Below are positions 1 to 9,065 of a stretch of 23,163 bases of DNA, piece by piece. How positions within the stretch are numbered: position 1 is the first letter of the stretch; every line of letters begins with the position of its first letter. Made by a program: the position numbers and the translations under genes. Source of the stretch: Purshia tridentata (taxonomy: Eukaryota > Streptophyta > Magnoliopsida > Rosales > Rosaceae). The DNA is taken from contig QANT01003180.1 of assembly GCA_003254885.1 (NCBI GenBank), positions 1 to 23,163 of the forward strand, read 5' to 3'. The notes under the pieces are model-generated. The model was not told the DNA's origin and did no database searches. It saw nothing but the letters and a program-made list of their open reading frames with translations.

Positions 1-215
1 TCTGAAATTTGGGTAATTCAAAAAGTCAACTTTGGACCTCTTCTCACGTTCCTAACTTTCTAACTGGGGCTCTAAATAACCCATGCCGCGTGTCAATGAA
101 CTCATGAGCTCGAGACCTTCCTAACGGACCCATGGTCAAAGCTAAAATCTTACCAGAACCAAAAGTCAATGTTGGGCCCTATTAACATTTACTTAGGAAG
201 GTACGGGTCGTTACA
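1..215 (-). mobile_element. Family A LTR-like repeat, 5' end only (copy A4)
   Basis: On the minus strand this stretch begins with TGTAACGACCC at position 215 and closely matches the first part of the complete copies at 5931-8680 (plus) and 15683-18397 (minus). Shared landmarks include the segments around 60-110 and 180-215. The element runs off the left edge of the window. It is non-coding. The TG start fits an LTR terminus, but no partner end is visible here. Confidence 0.8.
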
Positions 216-1090
216 CTAATGGTCAAAGTTTCCTAGTGGGACCAAGAAATGTATGGTCAAAGTCAAACGGTTCTGGAAGCTTCCACAAATCAATGGGCTT
301 GAGTGAGCATATAGATTACTAGGGCAACAAAGGAAGAATGGGCCGTAACAATGTTTATTACGGCCACAAAGTTATGGGCCGCATGAAATTTGATTACGCT
401 TATGAAACCTTAGTACCGTAATAAATATTATTACATAGCTGCAAACCCTATCCTTGAGGGCCAAGGAAACCTTGCCTCCTCACTCCTATATAAAGAACCC
501 ATTACCTCATTATTTTATACACTTATTTTTCTAGCCTCTGAATTATTTTCAGAATTATTTTTTAGAGTATTTTTCTAGATATTAGATTTAGACCTAGCTT
601 TTAGATTTAACATTTACTGAGCTTTGAGAGACAAAGAGAGGGTGTACTGCAAGAAGCCAAGCCAAACAGAAGTGTCGCTGCCTAGAGAGCCAAGGAGAAG
701 AAGGAGTGACGACCCACCTTGTTGCCCCAAGCCTTGCCAACAACAAGGAGTGCCCTAGCCTAAGTTGCACGCCATCTTGCCTTGTCGTGACATTTTTGTG
801 ATCTTCTTCTTCCTTTTTCATGCTTTCAAAGTTACTTTGAGTAATTAATTAATATTGTGAACATGGATTGGCAGTTTATCTATCTATTTGATTATTTTAT
901 TTTTATGTTCATGTCTTAGTTACTTTCATGCGTTGTTAAGTTTATAATAAAGCCTCTAGCATGTGATCAATGTTTTATCTATGGTTCTTGTGGGGTATGA
1001 TGATGTTACTTGTATGAAATCCTATTATTTAATTGACTGGCACTTGTTGTACATTCTTTTAAGATTGGCCACCTTAGGGATGAAGTATCT
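216..1090 (+). mobile_element. LTR-like fragment with TATA box, family unknown
   Basis: No coding region is convincing here. A strong TATA box (TATATAAAG, 487-495) is preceded by about 270 bp of U3-like sequence and followed by a transcribed-looking stretch with a possible polyadenylation signal (AATAAA, 946-951). This is the usual U3-R-U5 order of an LTR read on the plus strand. Neither terminus is certain: the left side abuts the family A end at 215 and the right side stops where element B begins at 1091. An ordinary plant promoter fragment is an alternative. Confidence 0.45.
487..495 (+). promoter_or_regulatory. TATA box of LTR-like fragment
   Basis: TATATAAAG in the context CTCC-TATATAAAG-AACCC. 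A similar arrangement (CC-TATTTAAAG-AAACC) occurs on the minus strand in element D at 10527-10535, so two different LTR-like elements in this window share a promoter core. Confidence 0.6.
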
Positions 1091-1731
1091 TGTCATGCCC
1101 CGAAACCCGAGTGTTTGAGAATTTAGAAATATAAAAACTTTACATTTGAATGAGCCAAAACCGTTTTTAAAATGTATTTCAAAGTCTTTTATGAAAATAC
1201 AATTTGTACAAAATTCAATTTACAAATCAGAGTGCCAGCTTGCAATGTCCTATTCCCCTCTACTTCCTCAATTTGCTCAACCTGCAAAACCATAACCATA
1301 CTACACCATATCTAATGGTGCACCGGGTTAACCACAAAACTCGATAAGCTCACTAGAGCTTGTGTGAGTGAATAAAATAATAAACCTCAACTGCTCAGCA
1401 ATAATAAAATTATTAGCTTAAACAAGCATAACCACAATTTAGCATAATAAATCACATGCTAACACCTCAATGATCACTTTAAGATCAATCTCAATCTCTG
1501 ATCCAAACCTAGGACTTATCCTATTCCGATCACAGTGTTAAACTTAAGATTCACTATCCTTCGATTCATTCCTAGGATTCTATCATAGACTTTCCAATTC
1601 TAGCACACAAGCAATCAATTGGAAACACAGACCAGACAATCACAAGTTTAATAACAATAATAATAAAATCATAATTCAAAACTACAATGAACTAGCTTAA
1701 TTGAATCACTCACTAAGGTACCTGCTAAGAC

Positions 1732-1736
1732 TAGAG
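1732..1736 (+). repeat. Target site duplication TAGAG, left copy
   Basis: TAGAG lies immediately before the first base of element C, and the same five bases follow its last base at 5427-5431. A 5-bp duplication is typical of LTR retrotransposon integration. Confidence 0.8.
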
Positions 1737-2059
1737 TATAACACCCCGCACTTTTCAAAGTGGTTTTGAAAAGATTTTTAAAGGTTTTCAGAATTTTATT
1801 TGGAAAGTAAAGCGTTTTGGATGTTTTTCAAATTTTAAAGTTTGACTTTTAAAAGGGAGTAAAAGTTCACTTTTTGTTTGGGAGGTCTTTTTGCGTTGAC
1901 CTTGGGTTCGTTGGAAAGGTCTCGTCCTCACGAGTTCGTAGACACGTAGCACGCGTCGAACGGAGCTACGGTTTGAAAGTTACGGACGTGTGAAAGGAGG
2001 GGCAAGGTTGTAATTTTGGAAAAGTTGGATTTTAAAAAGGGCACAGAACCCCAGAAACC

Positions 2060-2115
2060 CATCAGTTTCTCTCTCCTCTCCCGATGCTTCTTCCTCTCGC
2101 GAGTCTTCTCCCAAC
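2060..2115 (+). promoter_or_regulatory. CT-rich leader of element C
   Basis: A pyrimidine-rich tract follows an A-rich, TATA-like stretch (TTTTAAAAAGG, about 2029-2040). The same order, an AT-rich box then a CT tract, appears in A1 (6278-6340) and A2. This suggests a transcription start and leader reading rightward in C. Open frames across it are composition effects, not genes. Confidence 0.4.
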
Positions 2116-3332
2116 CGCGCCTTTCACCGGCGCGTGGGGGCGCGTCCGGCGGCGGGCCGGCGTGGTCTTTAGGTTCCCGTGCTCGGCTCGCCTCCCTCTT
2201 CCTTCCCATGGTGGCGGCTCGCCGTGAAACAGCTCGAAAAGTGGAGAACCAGATCGCGCACAGTCGGCGTTGGCGGCAATCTCGCCGTTTCCGGCGACGG
2301 TGAGGCTTAGTGACCGCCCAGATCTCTTCCTCTCGTCGAGCCCAGCGTGTTGGTGGGTTCGATTGACCCGGGGGACCGCCGTGGACGGCGGATCGAGTGT
2401 TGGTGTGCCGCCGGCTTTCCGGCCAGTTTTCGTTAGTTTCTGACCACTTTTGGCCGTCGACCCAGGTTCGAGTTTTGATCCCCTCGATCTCCTCTACGTG
2501 CCTGTGTAATTTGTTTTAGCTAAACACGACTTTCGTTTTTGACAGTTGACCGCCGTTGACTACTTGTTGACCGCTGTGGGTTTCGCCGCGTGTGACGGTT
2601 CCAGCGACCATTCCTTGGTTTTCGGCCTCGGGCCAACCACCCGAGCTTGTGGGTGAGTTCTCGGACCTTCCGCGTGGTTTCCGAGGGTCGGGCAGCCACC
2701 GTGCTTGGTGGTTCCCGCCCGTTTTCGTGATTGTTGGATTGATTGTGAACCTGTCGTGAATTCTGGTTTATATCTTGGACTGTCTGGTCTTAACAGGTAC
2801 GCTCGGCTTGGGAATTTGTACCCCTGATGCCATTATGCTGCCGGATTTTAGAATCCGAGCAAAGGAGCCACGAAGGACACGAAGGGTAGTTTAGTCTTTT
2901 CGCGTGGTCACGGTGAGTGAACCTAGGAATCCTTTAACTCTCAGTTAGTTAGTTACTTGGCTGTTTTGAATGCTTGGTTGTTTGGTTGCTGGTACTAGTT
3001 AAGAGGGGTACGGAATTAGGAATGGAATTCAAGTGAGGATCTGTGATTGTGTTGAGGGTTTGTGAATTCCAGTTGGAGACTTTCGGTTAGAATTGGGATT
3101 CCCAGGATTTTAAGATTATTGCTTTTTAAGGTGATTGGGTGTGGATTTCAGTTTTGGGAAACTGATTTTAAGAACTTAGTTCATTCTTGGTTAAAGATAA
3201 AGATTTGATCTTATTTATCAGTTTTTGGAAACTTTGGTTCTTTAAGAAAGGATTTTATTAGTTGTGGTTTGAAAAACTTAAAAGTGGATTTAAATTGCCG
3301 TATGAGTACCCATCTACAGATAAGTTCAGTAA

Positions 3333-3404
3333 GGTCTTTGGGACCCATCGTGGCACACACATAGGCTTTGGGCCGTGTGTTGCGGTGCCTCGCCCTTTGG
3401 GGGC
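3333..3404 (+). ncRNA. Structured core of element C: three TTTGG stem-loops
   Basis: Three small perfect stem-loops share the loop TTTGG: GGTC/GACC at 3333-3345, GGC/GCC at 3364-3374 (embedded in CACAC/GTGTG) and GCCC/GGGC at 3392-3404. Stem sequences differ while the loop is constant. The same core is found in A1 (7779-7850) and A2 (16523-16594, minus). Whether it acts as RNA or DNA is unknown. No known RNA family is recognised. Confidence 0.5.
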
Positions 3405-3428
3405 AGCTCTGCGTGCACGTATGACAGT

Positions 3429-4410
3429 TTTTTGCCCTGCCTGTACGATGCAGAATTCCGTACAGGTGTATGGCCAGTTAGTTTTGCCCTGCCTGTACGA
3501 TGCAGAATTCCGTACAGGTGTATGGCCAGTTAGTTTTGCCCTGCCTGTACGATGCAGAATTCCGTACAGGTGTATGGCCAGTTAGTTTTGCCCTGCCTGT
3601 ACGATGCAGAATTCCGTACAGGTGTATGGCCAGTTAGTTTTGCCCTGCCTGTACGATGCAGAATTCCGTACAGGTGTATGGCCAGTTAGTTTTGCCCTGC
3701 CTGTACGATGCAGAATTCCGTACAGGTGTATGGCCAGTTAGTTTTGCCCTGCCTGTACGATGCAGAATTCCGTACAGGTGTATGGCCAGTTAGTTTTGCC
3801 CTGCCTGTACGATGCAGAATTCCGTACAGGTGTATGGCCAGTTAGTTTTGCCCTGCCTGTACGATGCAGAATTCCGTACAGGTGTATGGCCAGTTAGTTT
3901 TGCCCTGCCTGTACGATGCAGAATTCCGTACAGGTGTATGGCCAGTTATTTTTGCCCTGCCTGTACGATGCAGAATTCCGTACAGGTGTATGGCCAGTTA
4001 GTTTTGCCCTGCCTGTACGATGCAGAATTCCGTACAGGTGTATGGCCAGTTAGTTTTGCCCTGCCTGTACGATGCAGAATTCCGTACAGGTGTATGGCCA
4101 GTTAGTTTTGCCCTGCCTGTACGATGCAGAATTCCGTACAGGTGTATGGCCAGTTAGTTTTGCCCTGCCTGTACGATGCAGAATTCCGTACAGGTGTATG
4201 GCCAGTTAGTTTTGCCCTGCCTGTACGATGCAGAATTCCGTACAGGTGTATGGCCAGTTAGTTTTGCCCTGCCTGTACGATGCAGAATTCCGTACAGGTG
4301 TATGGCCAGTTAGCTTTGCCCTGCCTGCACGATGCAAAATTCCGTGCAGGTGTATGGCCAGTTAGATTCGCCCTGCTCGTACGATGCAGCATTCCGTAAG
4401 AATGGCCAGT
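3429..4410 (+). repeat. 52-bp hairpin minisatellite, 18 full units plus a partial
   Basis: Units start every 52 bp from 3429 to 4313, and a shortened one begins at 4365. Units 1-17 are essentially identical apart from the first base of units 1 and 11; units 18 and 19 are diverged. Each unit holds an 8-bp perfect inverted repeat, CCTGTACG and CGTACAGG, around an 11-nt loop containing an EcoRI site (GAATTC). Unit 18 changes both arms together (CCTGCACG/CGTGCAGG). The 52-bp period is not divisible by three, so open frames rotate through the array and end at the TAG in each unit. It is not protein-coding. The same unit occurs three times in A2. Confidence 0.95.
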
Positions 4411-5426
4411 TTTCCAGGGTACTTAGACGATGGCTTTATTTATCTTGTTGGCTTACAGTTGTTCTTGAGCAATTATAGATTTCAGCTTTTAATTGATATT
4501 TTGGGAACCTGACTAGTTTTATTGATTTATCAGAGTTTTCAGTTCTTGTTTTATAAATTGGGACTTTGATCAGCTTTATTGTTTTCTAAAAGAGCTTGCA
4601 AAATGGATTTCAAACGCGGGTTTCTATAAAGAGTTTTCAGTGGATTTATAAAATATTTTAAAGCTGGGGAATCTCAAAGGGTAACAGTGAGGTGTTAAGA
4701 AACTTGGAATATGAAGGTTAGGCGAGAATCGATTACCGGGGTTTGAGTAACAAAGGTCTTTTGAGATTTAAGGGTAAGAAAAAGGTTTCAGAGTATCAGT
4801 GGTTTTAAATTGAGGTCTAAATTGGTTTTGAATGGATATATAGGATTCTAAGACTATTGGAGAATCTAGTGGGATTCTAAGTTAGTACCTTGTGGTGTAA
4901 ATCGAGGTGATCGTTCAGTTAGAGGTTAAATAGAGGATCTTTGAGGGATTAAGGATTTTAGTGGATTTGATCGGTTTAGAGGATTTGGTGATCAAGTTAA
5001 GGTTTATGACTTGTGATTTGTGGTTTTTTCGTGCGTGAGGCATTAAAGTGGATTGTGATTGATTATCTAAATTGAGTTTAAATTGAGGTTTTCAGTTAAT
5101 TTGAGGTTACAGTAGTTTTCACTCATACGAGCTCTAGTGAGCTTACCGGGTCTGTGTGTAAACCCGGTGCACCTGTGGTTGGGTGCAGGGTTCGGTTTTG
5201 CAGGTTGAGCGAGCTGAGGAGGCAGTGGAGAGAAGACGAGGCAGCGGGACCAGCAGCAGTTTTCGAAAACTTATATTACGGTTTTATTTTCGGGTAAAAG
5301 ATTTTTCACTTGGTTTTATGTAAATTATTTTATATTCATGGCTCACAGTTTCAGAATAAGGGCCCACAGGAAACAGTTATCAGTTTTCAGCAGTTTAGGC
5401 ACGTGCCCGAGGGTCGGGGCGTGTCA

Positions 5427-5431
5427 TAGAG
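5427..5431 (+). repeat. Target site duplication TAGAG, right copy
   Basis: Matches 1732-1736 exactly and directly follows the terminal GTGTCA of element C. Confidence 0.8.
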
Positions 5432-5984
5432 AACCAACAAATCACACAAAATTCGCAAAAACAAGTCGTTTAAAAACCGAAACGGTGGCTGCCACCATAG
5501 AGGGTGGTTGCCCAGCCACAAATAAATCGCCAAACTCACCCAAAATGTGTCGGGACCTAGAATCAAGCCTCATAGATTAAAATTGGCCAGAAATTGGTCA
5601 AACAATCATCAACCTCCACAACAATGGTGATTCCAGTGGCAGTAGTAGTGGCAAAAGGTGTGGGTAACCTAAAAATTACAAATTCAAGTCCCAATTAACT
5701 CCAATTTAACGTTCAAACCTTCAATTGCACAAAACCCAACTCAGTTTTGCCCAATTGAAGCTAAATCTGAAATGGGTACAAAGCCCTTGAAATTGAATTG
5801 CCAAAATTCACTATAATTGGAGGGTCATACCTTAGAGGTTTCAAAGCCCACGGAATGGGGATGAAAACCCACCAAAAACTTGAGCAATAGTGGCCGAAAA
5901 TGGCGGAGGAAGCTTGCGATGCAGTTGGGCTGTAACGACCCATACCTTTTAAGTATATTATAATAGGGCCCAACGTTGACTTTT

Positions 5985-6270
5985 GGATCTAGCAAGATTT
6001 TAGTTTTGACTTTGGGTCCGTTAGGAAGGTATTGAGCTCACGAGTTCATTGACATGCGGCATGGGTGATTTAGAGTTACAGTTAAAAAGTTATGAACGTG
6101 ATAAAAGAGCTCAAGGTTGACTTTTTAAATTATTTGGAGTTTAGAGTTGACTTTGACATGGTTGCGTAGAGCTCGACTTCACGAATTCGTAGACACGTAG
6201 CATGCGTCGTTTGGAGCTACGGTTTGTGAAATAAGGAGGTTCAAAGTGAGGGCAAACTTGTAATTTTGAG
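5985..6270 (+). repeat. Duplicated promoter-proximal module in A1
   Basis: Two diverged direct copies (about 5985-6130 and 6131-6270) share the order TTGACTTT, CGA(A/G)TTCGTAGACACG-like, GGAGCTACGGTT-like and TTATGAACGTG-like segments. A2 has both copies and element C has one (about 1880-1990). The conserved part may be promoter or enhancer sequence; that is inference. Confidence 0.45.
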
Positions 6271-6286
6271 GAAATGGTATTAAATA

Positions 6287-6304
6287 TTCCAGAAAATTCT
6301 GGAA
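6287..6304 (+). promoter_or_regulatory. Perfect four-box heat-shock-element-like palindrome
   Basis: TTCCAGAAAATTCTGGAA fits alternating nTTCn/nGAAn boxes with correct spacing (TTC at 6287, GAA at 6292, TTC at 6297, GAA at 6302). It forms the core of a 10-bp perfect inverted repeat. It sits right after an AT-rich box (TATTAAATA, about 6278-6286) and before the CT-rich leader. Plant heat-activated LTR retrotransposons such as ONSEN use such elements, but the position so close to the presumed start is unusual. A simple stem-loop is the alternative. Confidence 0.45.
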
Positions 6305-7778
6305 TATCCCTCTCTCTCTATTTCTCTCCCCTCTCCACGCGCAGGCAGAAGCCCAGCCAGCCCGACTCCTCCCTCACTCTCTCTCTTCCCTGCGCGACCC
6401 CCCAGCTCTTCCGGCCACTTAGACCCACCGGCGACGTCGCCAGTCGCCGGCCGGCAACTTCCCGACGCCCCCAGCCCTCTTTCTTCTCTCTCTCCCGATC
6501 CCTCTTTTCCCTTGTGCGTGACTGGAGCTTCCAGCTCCAGCCATTTCCGGCGATACCAAGCGACGAGCCGGCCGAGAACCACCTCCCCAGCTGCCGACCG
6601 TCTCTCCCCAAGCTTCCCCACGCCAGCCAGCCACGTTCCAGCAGGAAATTAGCTCAGAAAATTCCCCAAAAGCCGCCGGTCCTCTCCTCAAATTCCGGCC
6701 AGATTTCGGAGTCAATTTCCTTGATTTTAGGTGGGTTTTTCTCCTCTTCTTGTGGGCTTCCTTTCCCTTATTGTTTGGTGGTTTAATTTTGAGAAATTGT
6801 GAGAGATTGAATTTGGGGGTTTGAAGGCCATTTTCGGGTTTAACATGGGTGTTTGAAATCGAATCAAATTGTTAGGTGTTTTAGGAAATTTCCGCCATTT
6901 GGAACATATAATCGAAGTTTAGGACGAGAAATTTGGGAAATTATTGAGGAAATTGGAAGTTTGATCGTTGGTGCTTATGCCCATTTTGGGATTTCTAGAA
7001 ATTTAAGGTGTTTACGATGATTTAATTAAAATTGGGCGTGATTTTCACCTTGAGGAACGATCTATTGAGGTTTAGAATAATTGGTTTGAAGGAAATTGGA
7101 GAAATAGTGAGTTTGGGGCGAAATTGGACACTTTTTGGGTTGTCGAAACGACACCCGGACAATCCTCAGTCAAGTTAGGTAGAATGGAGGTTAATTGAGG
7201 AAATTACCGGATAAAAAATAAGCTAGTGGCATGGGTTTTAAGTCGAGACGGAAAATAAGTTGGTTTATAGTTTGAATTTAGGATTATAGAGCGAAAGGCC
7301 TAGAACTTACACTTTCTAGTTTTTCAGTTATCATTTGGGATATTATTCTAACGCCTTACCGTTATCGTGTTAGGCGACACTCCCGAGTCCAAGGACGATC
7401 CATTCGGAGACCAAGGCTAGGCTATCTCTGTGAGTGGACTTCGTTTCCTAAACTATGTTTATGAATTCTTTATGAATTTTATGATTTAATTCGTATTTAT
7501 ATTTGAGTTTTAATTGAGTTTATGAATTGAGAAATATTATTCGATTCTTGAGTATGGAAAACAGATTTGACATACTTGGAAACATTATGATTTCTCAAAG
7601 TAAACACATGTGGTTATTCGTATCGTGAAATATTACGGGTTTGGTTATCGAAAAAGGGATTTGATAATGATTTCACAATATTAGAAAGTTTATATGTTTT
7701 TATGGGCGAAAAGAGATTTATGGGAAAATGATTTTCAAACCACCATTTGCAGTACCCTTCAGGTTATCATATTATATA

Positions 7779-7850
7779 GGTCTTTGGGACCCATCACGGC
7801 ACACACATAGGCTTTGGGCCGTGTGTCGGGATGCCTTGCCCTTTGGGAGC
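7779..7850 (+). ncRNA. Structured TTTGG core in A1
   Basis: The same core as at 3333-3404. GGTC-TTTGG-GACC (7779-7791) and GGC-TTTGG-GCC (7810-7820) are intact; the third stem-loop (7838-7850, GCCC-TTTGG-GAGC) has one mismatch. Flanking sequence in A1 and C is far less similar than the core. Confidence 0.45.
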
Positions 7851-7878
7851 GCCCTTGCATGCACGTACGGCAGTTGTT

Positions 7879-8040
7879 GGCCCTGCATGTGTATGATAGA
7901 CCCTGGCTCTGCACATGTACGGCAGGATATTGGCCCTGCATGCGTATGGCAGGTCGTAGGCCCTGCGCATGTACGGCAGGATTATTGGCCCTGCATGCGT
8001 ACGGTAGGTTGTGGGCCCTGCGCATGTATGGCAGGTTCGG
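7879..8040 (+). repeat. Dimeric 53-55 bp hairpin repeat in A1, three units
   Basis: Units begin GGCCCTGCAT at 7879, 7932 and 7987. Each is a dimer of two roughly 27-bp halves, and most halves carry the small inverted repeat CCTGC...GCAGG around a GCATG/TACG-type loop. The two halves align with the two halves of the 52-bp unit in C, so these arrays look homologous. Open frames here are repeat-driven and not genes. Confidence 0.75.
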
Positions 8041-8680
8041 TGGGTGACTGTTTGGGTGAGCGTGTTTATCGTTATATTGATTTTGTAAGCAAGTTTTCAA
8101 AGATTGTGAACTTTCAGTTCGGATTTCATGATGGTCAGTTTGATTAGTTTTAATGATTTTCAAATAATCTCGAAATGGATTTTAAAATACTAATTTGTGT
8201 CGAGGCACCGGTGGATTTTATGAAAGTGATTTTAAAACTGGGGGATTTCAAGGAAGGTTTGCAAAATTCTAAGAAACTTGAGAGTAAAAGTTTATAAATG
8301 CTTATTTTGGTTTATGTCCACTCATTGAGTTAACTTACTAGATTTTATCCTTTGTTGTTATTTTAAATTTTCCCCCCAGGTTGTAGCGGTGGAACGGTCG
8401 AGCCAAAGACGTCGAGGCACTATAATAAAGTTGTAAAGCCGTAGAAATTTGTTCTCTTCGTAAAAGGAAATTGATTGGTTTTGGTAATTGGGTCGGAGAC
8501 CCCTTTGGTTGTGGTAGAGAAGCTGTGATGATTAGAAGTGTTTTTGCAGGTCTGCATGGAGAAAGGGTTCGTCCAATTTTTGGGGAGATTCTGCCGAAAT
8601 TTCGGTAGGATTTTCCTTGATATTGGATGCCCGCAAGATCACTCCGAGTTCCAGGGTGGAATTCGGGGAGGGTCCTGTTA

Positions 8681-9055
8681 GTATATGCATAAGGAGGGTA
8701 TAATGCCAAAAGGAAATAGCCAAAGCTTTTGGTAGGCAGACTTTGTGTTTGTAGTCTTTTGAAATTGCATGTTACCATATTCTTTGTTCTTTTTGCTAGA
8801 TGGTAGATTCTGATGCTTAATAATGCCATGAAAGTGTGTGCGTGTTAGAGTGTATGTGTGTGTTTTGACCTAAATCTAAACCCCCATGCCGTGTGTGTGA
8901 GTTATGGATAAGTTAAATTGATTTGATGTATGCTTACCTATTCCTTGTGGGATCGATCTCATTATTTGCATGATTTGTTGAGCCACTATTCATGCACTTG
9001 CAAGTTTATTCAGAGTTGGAATAAATGCTTAATAATTTTATTCTAAGAAAACATC
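8681..9055 (+). mobile_element. Ty3/gypsy 5' LTR remnant
   Basis: The stretch ends AAACATCA about 10 bp before a tRNA-Asp-type primer-binding site. It contains the CCTTGTGGGATCGATCTC and CACTTGCAAGT landmarks that I recognise from the U5 ends of plant Tat/Athila-like gypsy elements. The LTR start is unclear because A1 ends at 8680; it may begin at a TGTTAG overlapping the A1 terminus or be 5' truncated. Confidence 0.55.
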
Positions 9056-9065
9056 AACAAGTTTT

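Larger units (their letters stand above)
1737..5426 (+). mobile_element. Element C: complete 3.69-kb LTR-type element (probable solo LTR)
   Basis: Starts TATAACACCCCG (TG mutated to TA) and ends GGGGCGTGTCA, with TAGAG duplicated on both sides, so the boundaries are secure. There is no gag, pol or transposase coding. In order it holds a 5' module shared with family A (about 1880-1990), a CT-rich leader (about 2060-2115), a GC-rich stretch to about 2470, a donor-like GGTGAGT near 2911, a structured core (3333-3404), the 52-bp minisatellite (3429-4410), AT-rich sequence and an acceptor-like TTTTGCAG near 5195-5205. The lack of internal domain or PBS/PPT favours a solo LTR. A non-autonomous LARD-like unit is the alternative. 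Confidence 0.75.
1091..5930 (-). mobile_element. Element B: LTR-like repeat split by element C and 5' truncated
   Basis: B consists of 1091-1736 and 5432-5930; the middle belongs to the inserted element C. Its 3' terminus on the minus strand is at 1091 (plus strand TGTCATGCCCCG). The reverse complement of about 1240-1370 aligns with C around 5110-5250, including the stretch describing the CACTCA, AGCTCTAGTGAGCTTA and CCCGGTGCACC landmarks, so B and C belong to one family. The other end, 5760-5930, corresponds to the leader region of family A near 6700-6760 and stops abruptly at A1. The first several hundred bases of B are therefore missing. No coding capacity is visible. Confidence 0.7.
5931..8680 (+). 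mobile_element. Family A LTR-type element, complete copy A1
   Basis: Begins TGTAACGACCC and ends GGGTCCTGTTA (TGTCA in A2); about 2.75 kb, non-coding. In order: two related modules of roughly 140 bp (about 5985-6130 and 6131-6270), a palindromic heat-shock-element-like site (6287-6304), a CT-rich leader (6308-6340), a GTGGGTTTTTCTCC segment near 6730, a donor-like CTGTGAGTGG near 7428, the TTTGG core (7779-7850), a short hairpin repeat (7879-8040), an acceptor-like TTTTCCCCCCAG near 8370-8381 and a conserved tail (8560-8680). The right flank is gypsy sequence and the left flank is the truncated B. No target duplication matches, so the boundaries come from comparison with A2, A3 and A4. A solo LTR is the likeliest reading. 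Confidence 0.75.

Noticed and set aside
594..821. 75-codon minus-strand ORF
   Set aside because: It is in the transcribed part of an LTR-like fragment, antisense to its TATA box, with no recognisable domain.
2016..2303. 95-codon ORF and its antisense counterpart
   Set aside because: They are GC-rich leader sequence of element C with no domain. Similar leaders in A and B have different frames.
3333..3404. 5S rRNA-derived segment, as in Cassandra TRIM elements
   Set aside because: No 5S internal promoter boxes or recognisable 5S sequence are present in this core.
3262..4105. Open reading frames of about 100 codons in the tandem array
   Set aside because: The 52-bp period makes the frame rotate through repeat units and end at a TAG in each third unit. 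This is an effect of the repeat, not a repeat protein.
3429..4410. CRISPR-like array
   Set aside because: Units are contiguous and identical with no unique spacers, in plant nuclear DNA.
6274..6786. 170-codon ORF on the plus strand and overlapping minus-strand ORFs
   Set aside because: They lie in the CT-rich leader of A1, are low-complexity (S, P, R rich), have no domain and are not conserved as frames in A2.
7728..8163. Several ORFs rich in Cys, Ala and His on both strands
   Set aside because: They are produced by the A1 hairpin repeat and structured core.
5931..8680. Target site duplication for A1 or A2
   Set aside because: I compared the five bases on each side of both elements and across the inverted pair and found no match.
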